Shown in pieces: positions 24,632 to 33,172 of a stretch of DNA of 52,493 nt. The notes beneath the pieces are model-generated. The model was not told the DNA's origin. It saw only the letters and a list, made by a program, of their open reading frames with translations, and made no database searches. The position numbers and the translations under genes were made by a program. The DNA lies in NCBI GenBank assembly GCA_009781855.1, contig WQUY01000010.1, positions 1-52,493 of the forward strand, read 5' to 3'. Source of the stretch: Oscillospiraceae bacterium. GTDB taxonomy: Bacteria > Bacillota > Clostridia > Oscillospirales > Oscillospiraceae. How positions within the stretch are numbered: position 1 is the stretch's first letter; each line of letters opens with the position of its first letter.

Positions 24632-26080
24632 TCACCCAACCTGCGCAAAGAATTCTGCGACAATCTCACGTTCATCAAAATGGTTCTTTTCTTTGCCTAT
24701 GATTTGATAGGTTTCGTGGCCTTTTCCTGCCAGAATCAGCATATCTCCCGGTTGCGCGTTTTCCAAAGCCCAAAAAATCGCTTGTTTGCGGTTTTCTATC
24801 ACCCGGTATTTCGACTCCATTCCTTTCATTGCAAAAGTAATCTCGTCAATGATATCCCCCGGATTTTCTGTACGTGGATTGTCAGATGTAACTATGACAA
24901 AATCTGAATGTTCCACTGCAACTGCTCCCATAATCGGACGCTTTTTATTATCACGATCACCGCCACATCCAAACAGCGTTACAACCCTGCCTTTTGCACT
25001 GCCACGAATTGCCAAGATTATCTTTAAGAGTGCATCCGGTGTATGTGCATAATCAATTATGACTGTAAAGTCTTTGCCTATCGGCACAACCTCTGCCCTA
25101 CCCTTAACGCCTTTGCAAGACGGTAGCGCCTCTGTAACCATATCTATATCCAGACCCAAAAGTATAGCCGCCGAAACCACCGAAAGTGCATTGTACACGG
25201 AAAACATTCCGGGGATTTGGAGTTCTACTCTTATGAGGCTACCAATCGTCAGGGCACAAAACGAGACTGAGTCAGAGTTAAGCTTTACGCTCTTTCCAAC
25301 CAAGTCTGCTTTATCATCGTTTACCGCATATGTAAACACCGTTCCGGTAGCATGACTTATCATAATCTCCGCAAACTCATCATCGATGTTGATTGCGGAC
25401 TTCTTGCTGTTTTCGAAAAGCATTGCTTTTGCCTGCGCATAAGCTTCCATCGTACCATGAAAATCCAAGTGGTCTTGCGACAGATTGGTAAATACCCCTA
25501 CTTCAAACTCTATTCCAAAAACTCGGTGTAAAAACAATGCATGTGAAGAAACCTCCATGACAGCGAATTTACATCCTTCTTTCACCATTTCCGCAAGCAA
25601 CTCTTGCATCTCATAAGACTCCGGAGTTGTATATTCTGCTTGCAGAAATCTATCTCCAATCATGTTGCCGCTGGTACCTATGAGTCCTGCTTTGTCTCCT
25701 GTGCATTTTTCAATAACCTGCTTTAAAATGGTTGTTACCGTGGTCTTTCCGTTAGTACCGGTTACGCCAATTACTCTAAGCTTTTTTGCGGGCTGGCCAA
25801 ACCATTCAGACGAAACCACTGCAAGCGCTTTACGCGAATCTTTGACGATTACAAATGGCACAGACAATCCGGGATTTTTTTCACATACAACGCATACTGC
25901 GCCTTTTTCTAACGCGGTACAAATATAATCATGGCCATCAGATTCATAACCTTTGACCGCTACGAACAAATCACCCGGCTTAGTCTTTCTTGAATCATAG
26001 CTCACGCCGCTGACCTCAAGGTCAAGACTTGTGGCAAGTTCCGTAATATCTACATTTTCAAGCAAGTCTTTTAGCAGCAT
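24632..26080 (-). CDS. murE: MurE (UDP-MurNAc-tripeptide ligase, meso-DAP type)
   Basis: This 482-residue Mur ligase adds the third stem residue to UDP-MurNAc-L-Ala-D-Glu. The ATP loop GTNGKTT spans 108-114, and the carbamylated-Lys region and YAHTPDAL block are present. The specificity motif is Asp400-Asn-Pro-Arg403; DNPR is the hallmark of meso-diaminopimelate ligases, as opposed to DNPA-type lysine enzymes. The wall is therefore predicted to be of the mDAP type. It sits 38 bases after the penicillin-binding protein gene. Confidence 0.96.
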   Translation of the reverse strand: MLLKDLLENVDITELATSLDLEVSGVSYDSRKTKPGDLFVAVKGYESDGHDYICTALEKGAVCVVCEKNPGLSVPFVIVKDSRKALAVVSSEWFGQPAKKLRVIGVTGTNGKTTVTTILKQVIEKCTGDKAGLIGTSGNMIGDRFLQAEYTTPESYEMQELLAEMVKEGCKFAVMEVSSHALFLHRVFGIEFEVGVFTNLSQDHLDFHGTMEAYAQAKAMLFENSKKSAINIDDEFAEIMISHATGTVFTYAVNDDKADLVGKSVKLNSDSVSFCALTIGSLIRVELQIPGMFSVYNALSVVSAAILLGLDIDMVTEALPSCKGVKGRAEVVPIGKDFTVIIDYAHTPDALLKIILAIRGSAKGRVVTLFGCGGDRDNKKRPIMGAVAVEHSDFVIVTSDNPRTENPGDIIDEITFAMKGMESKYRVIENRKQAIFWALENAQPGDMLILAGKGHETYQIIGKEKNHFDEREIVAEFFAQVG

Positions 26081-26118
26081 CGTCCGATTCCTCTTATTCC
26101 CTCGCGTTTTGTGCAGCG

Positions 26119-28428
26119 TTAATGCATTAACTCAATTACTTCTTTATCTATCAAAGTCACTTCTATGACTGTTCCATGTGGAACTCCAGCTCCTGCGGAA
26201 ACTGATTGAACCGAAACCCTTGCTCTTACATCCGACATAGGCACACCGGTTGTCCTTATGAATAACCCTCGGTTTTCCAGCGCACGTCTTGCACCTTCAA
26301 ATGTCATACCCGACAAGTTTGGAACGGTAACCTCGCTATCATGTGCATCCACACCTGCAAACACTAACACTGCCGTACCCGGCGCAACTTGTGCGTTCGG
26401 TGCGGGAAGCTGCGCTGTAACGCTGTTGCCATCACCGACTATTGTATATGTCAACCCAACGCTTCTAAGCCTTCCTATGGCATTACCTACATACCCTTCG
26501 GTAACACGCGGTACAATAATGCTTAAGTCTTGCATCTGATCCTCAGAATATTGCGGCATTATCCCTAGTGCAAGCGGTAGAATATCCGCAAGCATGTTTC
26601 CTACTACCGGAGCTGCCATTGCACCGCCCGTTACGGACAATCCGGTGCTGTGACAAGGTGTGTCCAAAAGTAGCAAAATAACTATTTCCGGATCATCAGC
26701 CGGAGCAAATCCTACAAAGGACGCGGTCAAGTCTTTTAACGCTCCGTCTCCGCTTGTGACAATTTGCACAACATTTTCTGACGTTCCTGTTTTCCCTCCG
26801 ACCCTGTACCCTATTACCTGAGCATTTCTGCCGGTTCCGGTTTCAACAACATTTTCAAGTGTTTCCCTCATCATCGCGGATGTTCCTGCGCTGATGACTT
26901 GCCGGATCACGGTAGGCTCTTGTTCTCTTATGATATTACCGTTACTGTCCGTAATGCTTTGCACAATATGTGGTTGCATGAGATAACCGCCGTTTATCGT
27001 CGCCGAAACCGCAGAAATCATCTGTATTGGCGTTACGTTAAATGTCTGCCCTATTGATGCAGCCGCCAATTGAGAATGGTTGTGCCTGTTGAAGAACAAG
27101 TTCTCATCCCACCAGAGACTCCTTGATTCAGACGCATTGTCAATTCCAGTTCTTTCAAACAGACCAAATGCATCAATATAGCTATAAAATCTTCTTGCCC
27201 CAAGTCTTACAGCAAGATCAACAAACACTACATTGCATGAGTTTTGCATAGCCTGATCGAACGTCTGTGTTCCATGCCCTCTTCTTCTCCAACAGTTGAG
27301 CCTCAAAGGATTCTGGTTGCGATCAACACGCCCCAATACCGATATCGAGCCGTGGCAATCAAAATAAGTGTTGAGGTTTGCCAAGTTTTCTTCAAGCGCC
27401 ATGGCCATTGTTATAATTTTAAATACGGATCCCGGTTCATATGTATCTGTCAAGGCTCTGTTTCGCCATTGCCGAAACTGCGCATCACGCAATGCTGCCC
27501 TGAACTCTTCTTCATCTTCGATTTGTTCCAACCTTTGCATATCTCTGTCACTGACTTGAAGAAATTCGTTTGGGTTAAAATTAGGATAACTTGCCATGGC
27601 AAGAATTGCACCGGTTCTTGGGTTCATCGCAATGCATACCGCCCCGTTTAGCACCGTATATTGGTCGATTGCAGCTTCCAAATGTTTTTCTACCAAATAC
27701 TGAATCGATGCATCAATGGTCAGTGTGATGTCGTGGCCATCCTGTGCCTCGAAAGTGTCCTCAAAGTCCCGAAAGCTAAGCTGAGTGCCTCTGGCGCTTG
27801 TCAGCCTTACATTTCTACCATTGACTCCTGTCAGATATCTTTCATACCTGCGCTCAACACCATCAAGGCCGGTATTGTCGGTACCGACAAATCCAATGAT
27901 TTGACCTGCCAGGCTATCGTTCGGAAAGTATCTTCTTGAATTCGGCTCAAAATGTATGCCTCTGAGCCCATGTTCTCGAATAAACTCACGAACCCCCGCG
28001 ACTTCATCCGCATCGGCTTTGAGCTTGATTATTTGATATTGAGAATTAGTCCTGGATGCTCTTTCGACAATCATATCCCTGTCAACCCCAAGGATTTCAC
28101 TCAGTCCATCGGCGATAAGCCATACATTCTGATTCTCTCTTGCCATTTCAAGTGGGCTGATAAATACATTTTCAACAGCAGCGCTCTTGGCTAATATCTG
28201 GCCACTGGCATCAAAAATCGTCCCTCTGGTGGCAGATATTGTCGAGTGCCGGAGCTGCCCGCTAAGGGCACGCGCATGAAAATAACTATGATTGACTATT
28301 TGCACATCATAAAGCCTGACCGCTAAAGCTACAAATGCAACAATTCCACAAACAGCAAGCAGGAACATCGTACGCACGAGCAGTCCCCGCTTTGACACAT
28401 TTTTTTTACCGTTTTTCCTATGACCCAT
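26119..28428 (-). CDS. ftsI: Division transpeptidase PBP (FtsI/SpoVD type) with PASTA domains
   Basis: This 769-residue protein has a cytoplasmic basic tail, one membrane helix at about 17-42, a dimerisation domain, and a class B transpeptidase domain. The active Ser334 lies in S-V-F-K, the second motif is S-C-N (397-399) and the third K546-T-G. Two C-terminal PASTA repeats follow from about residue 625. It cross-links septal peptidoglycan in complex with FtsW. I prefer ATG 28428, 12 bases after GAGGA, over an ATG only one base after it. The PASTA repeats resemble SpoVD and Gram-positive PBP2x, so a sporulation role is an alternative. Confidence 0.95.
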   Translation of the reverse strand: MGHRKNGKKNVSKRGLLVRTMFLLAVCGIVAFVALAVRLYDVQIVNHSYFHARALSGQLRHSTISATRGTIFDASGQILAKSAAVENVFISPLEMARENQNVWLIADGLSEILGVDRDMIVERASRTNSQYQIIKLKADADEVAGVREFIREHGLRGIHFEPNSRRYFPNDSLAGQIIGFVGTDNTGLDGVERRYERYLTGVNGRNVRLTSARGTQLSFRDFEDTFEAQDGHDITLTIDASIQYLVEKHLEAAIDQYTVLNGAVCIAMNPRTGAILAMASYPNFNPNEFLQVSDRDMQRLEQIEDEEEFRAALRDAQFRQWRNRALTDTYEPGSVFKIITMAMALEENLANLNTYFDCHGSISVLGRVDRNQNPLRLNCWRRRGHGTQTFDQAMQNSCNVVFVDLAVRLGARRFYSYIDAFGLFERTGIDNASESRSLWWDENLFFNRHNHSQLAAASIGQTFNVTPIQMISAVSATINGGYLMQPHIVQSITDSNGNIIREQEPTVIRQVISAGTSAMMRETLENVVETGTGRNAQVIGYRVGGKTGTSENVVQIVTSGDGALKDLTASFVGFAPADDPEIVILLLLDTPCHSTGLSVTGGAMAAPVVGNMLADILPLALGIMPQYSEDQMQDLSIIVPRVTEGYVGNAIGRLRSVGLTYTIVGDGNSVTAQLPAPNAQVAPGTAVLVFAGVDAHDSEVTVPNLSGMTFEGARRALENRGLFIRTTGVPMSDVRARVSVQSVSAGAGVPHGTVIEVTLIDKEVIELMH

Positions 28429-28500
28429 CTTAATGAACATTCCTCTCGTATCTCACTCGGCACAAAACGACCATTAAAACGAATGATCATTTTGCACATC

Positions 28501-28519
28501 ATTTGCGACGCTCGCAAAT
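28501..28519. other. Intergenic hairpin between ftsL and ftsI
   Basis: ATTTGCGA and TCGCAAAT form a perfect 8-base stem with a 3-base loop in the 127-base gap. No T run follows, so it is probably not a terminator; it may stabilise or process the polycistronic mRNA. Confidence 0.4.
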
Positions 28520-28555
28520 TGACGATGTTTCTTCACTTAGATATTCAAACTGACG

Positions 28556-29095
28556 CTACCTGAAATGTGACAGAAGTGATGATAAAAACGAACCAAAGTC
28601 TCGTAATGAATCCTGATCCGGAGGCGCCAACACCTCCGCCCTATCATTTGCAGTGCTTTGAATAACAATCACACCTTCACCGCTTGCAATTGGCCTGGTC
28701 ATACCGAGCACGTCTCTGGCATATCTCTCGATTTCTGTCATATCAATAACAGATTCAAAGGTTATCTCTAGTCTCCTATGCTGCTCATTGAGCGTTAAAA
28801 GCTGTGCATTGAGTCTTGCTGACTCAGCCGCTGTTTCGTTATAGCTGATTTGCGCAAGGATAACAAAAATCATAAGTACGGACACAACGACCATGCCCAC
28901 AATCGCAAACAAGGATACACCCGGCGCGTTCTTTGCATTGGCGGCTGCTTTGGCATTTTGCCGTTGCCTGGCGCGTTGGTGTGAATCCGGAGTTTCCAAT
29001 GGCTGCGGCACTTCTTCGACAAAAACCTCTTTTGCAGGCGCGGCTGATCCGCAGTTATATTTTTCGTAATCCAGAACTCTTGCTGCTTCGGCCAT
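28556..29095 (-). CDS. ftsL: FtsL-like septum formation initiator
   Basis: This 179-residue bitopic protein starts at ATG 29095 with AGAGGAG seven bases upstream. A Pro/Ala/Gln-rich cytoplasmic part of about 60 residues precedes one membrane helix (LFAIVGMVVVSVLMIFVIL). A leucine-zipper-like coiled coil and the segment EIERYARDVLGMTRP, typical of the FtsL/DivIC family, follow. It belongs to the FtsQ-FtsL-FtsB/DivIC subcomplex. Its place between rsmH and the PBP gene is the classic ftsL position. Confidence 0.85.
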   Translation of the reverse strand: MAEAARVLDYEKYNCGSAAPAKEVFVEEVPQPLETPDSHQRARQRQNAKAAANAKNAPGVSLFAIVGMVVVSVLMIFVILAQISYNETAAESARLNAQLLTLNEQHRRLEITFESVIDMTEIERYARDVLGMTRPIASGEGVIVIQSTANDRAEVLAPPDQDSLRDFGSFLSSLLSHFR

Positions 29096-29156
29096 TTCAT
29101 CACTCCTCTTTTGCAATTTTATTTGCGATGTTTATTCTTTATCTCCCACGCAGGGC

Positions 29157-30083
29157 TTATATGCGCTCTGCAATTCTGAGTTTTGCGCTTCTTGAACGCG
29201 GATTTTTATGAAGTTCGTCATTTCCGGGTGTAATTGGTTTTTTTGTTATAAGCTTCAGTGTCGGAGCAAAACCACAGATACAAACCGGAAAATCTCCCGG
29301 GCATGTGCACCCGCTTACCTGGGATGCAAAAAAGCTCTTGACCAGCCTGTCTTCCAAAGAGTGAAAGCTTATGGCACAGATTCTCCCACCCGAATTAAGT
29401 AACTTTGTCACTTGTTGAAGCATTTCAGATATTGATGAAAGTTCATCATTGATTGCTATCCTCAACGCTTGAAAGCATCTTTTTGATGGATGTTGCGGTT
29501 CGCGTCTTGCGGATGCCGGGATTGCAGAAAAAATTATGTTGTTTAAATCAAATGTTGTTTTTATACTGTGTGATTCTCTCTTTTTGACGATGGCTCTCGC
29601 AATCGAGCCGGCGTATCGCTCCTCACCATATTCGGAGAATACTTTCCTAAGTTTTTCTTGCGGCCAGTTATTTACCGCATCATATGCGCTTTCTCCGCAA
29701 CTTCTGTCCATCCGCATATCCAAAGGTGCATCTTGCATATAAGAAAAACCTCGGTCACCATTGTCCAATTGCGGTGATGAAACCCCAAAATCAAAGAGTA
29801 TGCCATCAACATTATTATAGCCGGAGCTCGCCAGAAGCGCTGATATATCGCTGAAATTGCCATGAAGGAAAACTATTTTGTCTTTGTAGTCTGACAACAA
29901 CACACTCGCCTCTTCAAGCGCATCTGCATCACGGTCTATTGCAACGAGCTTTCCAGAACTGAGTTTTTTTGCAATCTGCCCAGAGTGTCCCCCGCGTCCG
30001 AGCGTACCGTCCACATAAGTTCCACTCGGCTTTATTTTCAAACCTTCGATGCACTCATCGAGCAAAACAGGTAAATGCTCCAT
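29157..30083 (-). CDS. rsmH: 16S rRNA m4C1402 methyltransferase RsmH (MraW)
   Basis: This 308-residue SAM-dependent enzyme methylates N4 of C1402 in 16S rRNA. The opening HLPVLLDECIEGL, the SAM loop DGTLGRGGHS, the block FDFGVSSPQLD and the C-terminal ISFHSLEDRLVKSFF are all present. The start overlaps the mraZ stop by one base (TAATG). Confidence 0.97.
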   Translation of the reverse strand: MEHLPVLLDECIEGLKIKPSGTYVDGTLGRGGHSGQIAKKLSSGKLVAIDRDADALEEASVLLSDYKDKIVFLHGNFSDISALLASSGYNNVDGILFDFGVSSPQLDNGDRGFSYMQDAPLDMRMDRSCGESAYDAVNNWPQEKLRKVFSEYGEERYAGSIARAIVKKRESHSIKTTFDLNNIIFSAIPASARREPQHPSKRCFQALRIAINDELSSISEMLQQVTKLLNSGGRICAISFHSLEDRLVKSFFASQVSGCTCPGDFPVCICGFAPTLKLITKKPITPGNDELHKNPRSRSAKLRIAERI

Positions 30084-30502
30084 TAGAAATCAAGTTCTTC
30101 AAGTGCTTCGTTGATACTCTCTGCTGATCTTTCGATATCCTGAATTGGCTTATAAGCTTCAGAATCCCAAATCTGTGCATACAGACCCGTGCCGACTATC
30201 GTCACGTTTTTTGACAGCCCCGCATAATCGCGGAGATCCTGAGGCAGCGGAATACGCCCTTGTCCGTCCGGAACACAATGAGCAGCGCTGGCAAAAAGCT
30301 GGCGAAGGGTTCTCTGGTTTTTCTGCGGCATAGCGCTGAGTTTTTCAAGTGCTCTTTGCCACATTTCAAGCGAGTAAATTTGCAGACATCTTTCGCCGGT
30401 GATCGTCACGTAGAATTCTTCACCAAGTTGCTTGCGAAGCGGAGCAGGCACAAACATTCGACCTTTAGCGTCAACTGTGTGCTGATATGTGCCGATCATC
30501 AT
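30083..30502 (-). CDS. mraZ: Transcriptional regulator MraZ
   Basis: This 139-residue protein has two SpoVT/AbrB-like DNA-binding halves, each with a D-x(2)-G-R signature (DAKGRMFVPAPLR near residue 11 and DGQGRIPLPQDLR near residue 79). MraZ binds direct repeats upstream of its own operon and controls dcw transcription. Such repeats are present directly upstream (30509-30545). Two adjacent ATGs, 30502 and 30499, are possible; GGAGG lies 9 or 12 bases before them. Confidence 0.97.
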   Translation of the reverse strand: MMIGTYQHTVDAKGRMFVPAPLRKQLGEEFYVTITGERCLQIYSLEMWQRALEKLSAMPQKNQRTLRQLFASAAHCVPDGQGRIPLPQDLRDYAGLSKNVTIVGTGLYAQIWDSEAYKPIQDIERSAESINEALEELDF

Positions 30503-30508
30503 TTTGCC

Positions 30509-30545
30509 CCACCTCCCTCAACTTTGCACCACTTTCCACCACTTT
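30509..30545 (-). promoter_or_regulatory. MraZ box (three to four 10-base direct repeats)
   Basis: On the minus strand AAAGTGG (30545-30539), AAAGTGG (30535-30529), AAAGTTG (30525-30519) and a weaker GAGGTGG (30515-30509) recur at exactly 10-base intervals. This matches the AAAGTGG-N3 operator described for MraZ in Mollicutes. The fourth repeat doubles as the ribosome binding site of mraZ. Confidence 0.85.
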
Positions 30546-30555
30546 TATGTAACTG

Positions 30556-30584
30556 ATTATACGTATACACCATCTTGATGTCAA
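30556..30584 (-). promoter_or_regulatory. Consensus promoter of the dcw operon
   Basis: TTGACA (30584-30579), a 17-base spacer and TATAAT (30561-30556). The start near 30549 puts the MraZ boxes at about +4 to +40, so MraZ bound there would block promoter clearance or elongation. Confidence 0.9.
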
Positions 30585-30589
30585 CAGGA

Positions 30590-30638
30590 AAAATAAAAAA
30601 ACACGCACAATTGTAATATTTGTAACCACCATTGTGCG
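30590..30638 (-). terminator. Minus-strand terminator upstream of the mraZ promoter
   Basis: On the minus strand CGCACAAT (30638-30631) pairs with ATTGTGCG (30610-30603), followed by TG and a run of seven T, then ATTTTT. It would stop a leftward transcript starting in the mraZ-cysteine desulfurase gap, yet no recognised gene lies there. Confidence 0.5.
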
Positions 30639-30707
30639 GCAACACCTCCCACTCAACTATATCTTGTGGTTTTTTGCAGTTATTACACAAAAGCAATGCC
30701 CTACATC

Positions 30708-30736
30708 TTGAAATTTTGTTTTTTGTAATGTAGAAT
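30708..30736 (+). promoter_or_regulatory. Promoter of the cysteine desulfurase-mnmA operon (leaderless)
   Basis: TTGAAA (30708-30713), a 17-base spacer and TAGAAT (30731-30736). The predicted start at about 30743-30744 coincides with the ATG at 30744, and no ribosome binding site is visible. Confidence 0.65.
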
Positions 30737-30740
30737 TACA
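30724..30740. promoter_or_regulatory. Palindrome over the -10 region, possible operator
   Basis: TGTAAT-N5-ATTACA is a perfect 6+6 palindrome covering the -10 hexamer of the desulfurase promoter. A repressor bound here would block RNA polymerase. No regulator gene is adjacent, so the assignment is tentative. Confidence 0.4.
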
Positions 30741-30743
30741 TAT

Positions 30744-31880
30744 ATGAATGTATATTTTGACAACGCTGCTTCAACTTTAGTGCGCGACGAAGCCATTGAT
30801 ATTATGGTCGAAGTGATGAGGAAACAATACGGCAATCCTTCCTCCACGCACCACATGGGGCGACAAGCAGCCGGTTTGCTTGAAACTTCGCGCAAAAACA
30901 TAGCGGGTGCGCTAAATGCTGATTCGGAGCACATTTACTTTACATCCGGCGGAACAGAGGCCAACAACTGGGCTGTTTTGGGAGCCGCAGAAGCTCAGGC
31001 ACGCAAAGGCAGACATATCATAACTTCAACTATTGAGCATGATGCTGTTATGGATTCTGTAAAAAAACTCGAGCGTTTGGGTTGGGAGACAACCTATCTC
31101 ATGCCCGATAAAAAAGGCCGCATTTCATTTGGGTCATTTGCAGATGCACTGCGCGAAGACACTGCCCTTGCATCTATAATGTTGGTCAACAACGAGACCG
31201 GCGCTGTAAATCCGGTAAATGAATATGCTCAGGAAATTAAGCGCCGCAAGTTTAAAACACTGCTGCACACTGATGCTGTACAGGCATTTTGCAAAACCGA
31301 TATTTCTGTCAAATCCCTTGGTGCTGACCTCATAGCAGTCAGCGCGCATAAAATCCACGGACCAAAGGGTGTTGGGGCACTATATGTGCGCTCTGGCATA
31401 AATTTCCCACCTGCTTTGCTTGGCGGAATGCAGGAACACGGAAAAAGGCCGGGTACAGAGGCGCTACCTGCAATTGTCGCATTTGGCGAAGCCGCCCGGC
31501 TGGGGCATATGGAATTAACGCATACCAGTCAGGCTGTACAAACACTGCGCGACCATGCTGTTTTGCGACTTAAAAATGATATCCCAGAGGCTGTCCTGAT
31601 AGGAGACGGAGATTCCCCCTACTTGCTCAGCCTGTCGCTGCCGGGTTATAAGAGCGAAGTTCTGATGAGCTTTTTGGATTCCGAAGGTATTTGCGTTTCA
31701 AAGAGTTCTGCATGTAAAAAGGGGGCGCGCAGTCGTGTACTTGAGTCCATGCAGCTCAAAAATGATATAATTGATGGTGCCATTCGGGTAAGTTTTTCAC
31801 GATACAACACCATTGAGGAAGTCGAATATTTTGCAACCGTGTTAAAGCGGGCTTCCGAAACGATTTTTAAAACACTATAA
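30744..31880 (+). CDS. Cysteine desulfurase (NifS/IscS family)
   Basis: This 378-residue PLP enzyme takes sulfur from L-cysteine as a persulfide. The PLP Lys203 lies in AVSAHKIHGPKGVG and the persulfide-forming Cys324 in SKSSACKKGAR. The substrate-binding start YFDNAAST and the block FTSGGTEANN are intact. Because mnmA follows after 20 bases, this copy probably feeds tRNA 2-thiouridine synthesis, like YrvO of Bacillus subtilis, rather than a general Fe-S cluster system; no iscU or sufU is nearby. The ATG lies at the predicted transcription start without a Shine-Dalgarno sequence. Confidence 0.93.
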   Translation: MNVYFDNAASTLVRDEAIDIMVEVMRKQYGNPSSTHHMGRQAAGLLETSRKNIAGALNADSEHIYFTSGGTEANNWAVLGAAEAQARKGRHIITSTIEHDAVMDSVKKLERLGWETTYLMPDKKGRISFGSFADALREDTALASIMLVNNETGAVNPVNEYAQEIKRRKFKTLLHTDAVQAFCKTDISVKSLGADLIAVSAHKIHGPKGVGALYVRSGINFPPALLGGMQEHGKRPGTEALPAIVAFGEAARLGHMELTHTSQAVQTLRDHAVLRLKNDIPEAVLIGDGDSPYLLSLSLPGYKSEVLMSFLDSEGICVSKSSACKKGARSRVLESMQLKNDIIDGAIRVSFSRYNTIEEVEYFATVLKRASETIFKTL

Positions 31881-31900
31881 TTGAGATTAGAGAAGAATCA

Positions 31901-32971
31901 ATGAATTTTGAAAATACAGAAAAAGAAATAATACAAAAGCCGAAAAGCGCCCTAATCGCTATGAGCGGAGGCGTTGACAGCACGGTTTCAGCTATGCTTA
32001 TGTTAAATGAAGGCTTTGATTGCGCAGGGGCAATAATGAAATTGCATCCTTGTGTTAAGGATGCGGAACCTGATGCTCGCAGCGCCGCACAGAAGCTTGG
32101 CATCCCCTTTTATTCTATAGATTTTTCAAGTGCATTTAACGAGCAGGTTATCTCTCGCTTTATTTCTGCTTATGAGCAAGGGCGCACACCAAATCCATGC
32201 GTGGATTGTAACAGGCATATAAAGTTCGGCAGGCTCTTGGATAAGGCTCACGAACTTGAAAAGGACTTGCTTGTTACCGGGCACTATGCACAGGTCATAC
32301 AAGATACTTCAGGCAGATATCTTCTCAAAAAGGGCGCTGACAAATCGAAAGATCAGAGTTATGTTTTGTATTCGCTGACACAAAACCAGCTCGCGCACAT
32401 TCACTTCCCATTAGGACGCTTTACAAAAGTCGAGGTTCGACTTTTGGCCGAGAAAGCAAATCTGAGCGCCGCAAAACGCAAAGAAAGCCAGGATATCTGC
32501 TTTGTTCCGGACGGTGATTATGCTCATTTTATTTTGCAATGTACCGGAAAGCAGCCTGAAAAAGGACGTTTTGTTGACGTTTTGGGTAATGATCTCGGCG
32601 AAACTAAAGGGCTGATACATTACACAATCGGCCAACGCAAAGGATTGGGGCTTTCTATGCCACATCCACCGTATGTGGTGAAAATAAACCCCGAAGCCAA
32701 TACCGTTGTTATCGGCAAAAATGAGATGCTCTTTTCGAAATCTCTTACTGTACAAGATATTAATCTGATTTCGGTCGATAAGCTTGATTCACCTATCAGA
32801 GCTAAAGTCAAAATAAGATACACGCAGGCAGAGCAACCAGCAATGATACATCAAACAGGCATGGATTCCCTTGTAATTGAGTTTGACGAACCACAAAGGG
32901 CTATTACAAGCGGTCAGGCAGCTGTGATTTACGACGGTGAATTTGTGCTTGGTGGCGGAACCATCTGTTAA
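31901..32971 (+). CDS. mnmA: tRNA-specific 2-thiouridylase MnmA
   Basis: This 356-residue PP-loop enzyme thiolates U34 of tRNA-Lys, -Glu and -Gln. The PP-loop SGGVDST spans 22-28. The two catalytic cysteines are Cys100 in TPNPCVDCN and Cys200 in SQDICF. The block GHYAQV and the C-terminal IGQRKGLGL domain are present. An N-terminal insert of about 13 residues precedes the PP-loop. Activated sulfur would come from the desulfurase encoded directly upstream. The ribosome binding site is weak (AGAGAAG). Confidence 0.95.
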   Translation: MNFENTEKEIIQKPKSALIAMSGGVDSTVSAMLMLNEGFDCAGAIMKLHPCVKDAEPDARSAAQKLGIPFYSIDFSSAFNEQVISRFISAYEQGRTPNPCVDCNRHIKFGRLLDKAHELEKDLLVTGHYAQVIQDTSGRYLLKKGADKSKDQSYVLYSLTQNQLAHIHFPLGRFTKVEVRLLAEKANLSAAKRKESQDICFVPDGDYAHFILQCTGKQPEKGRFVDVLGNDLGETKGLIHYTIGQRKGLGLSMPHPPYVVKINPEANTVVIGKNEMLFSKSLTVQDINLISVDKLDSPIRAKVKIRYTQAEQPAMIHQTGMDSLVIEFDEPQRAITSGQAAVIYDGEFVLGGGTIC

Positions 32972-33063
32972 ACAGGAGTCGCACAACATGCAACATATCA
33001 CCCTGCCAAACCTCCCCCAAGCGTCGTCACCACCATTCGCTTTGTTTTGCTTTGATTATATTT

Positions 33064-33081
33064 TCGTGACATTCTCGTGAC
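33064..33081 (+). promoter_or_regulatory. 11-base-spaced direct repeat
   Basis: TCGTGAC occurs twice, at 33064-33070 and 33075-33081, one helical turn apart, about 90 bases before the transglutaminase gene. Such spacing fits OmpR/PhoB-type response regulators, but no such regulator is nearby. The rest of the 201-base gap 32972-33172 shows no other feature and no clear promoter. Confidence 0.3.
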
Positions 33082-33172
33082 GCTGATTTTGTAAAATGTT
33101 GAATGTAATTGCAAAGTGTATAAACTTGTTTTAATAAGCAATGAGTTTTGGATTGTACACAGGAGGTATGAA

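Noticed and set aside
30499-30696. Small cysteine-containing frame upstream of mraZ
   Set aside because: It covers a perfect promoter and the MraZ boxes and contains a terminator hairpin, so coding use is unlikely; only the terminator is reported.
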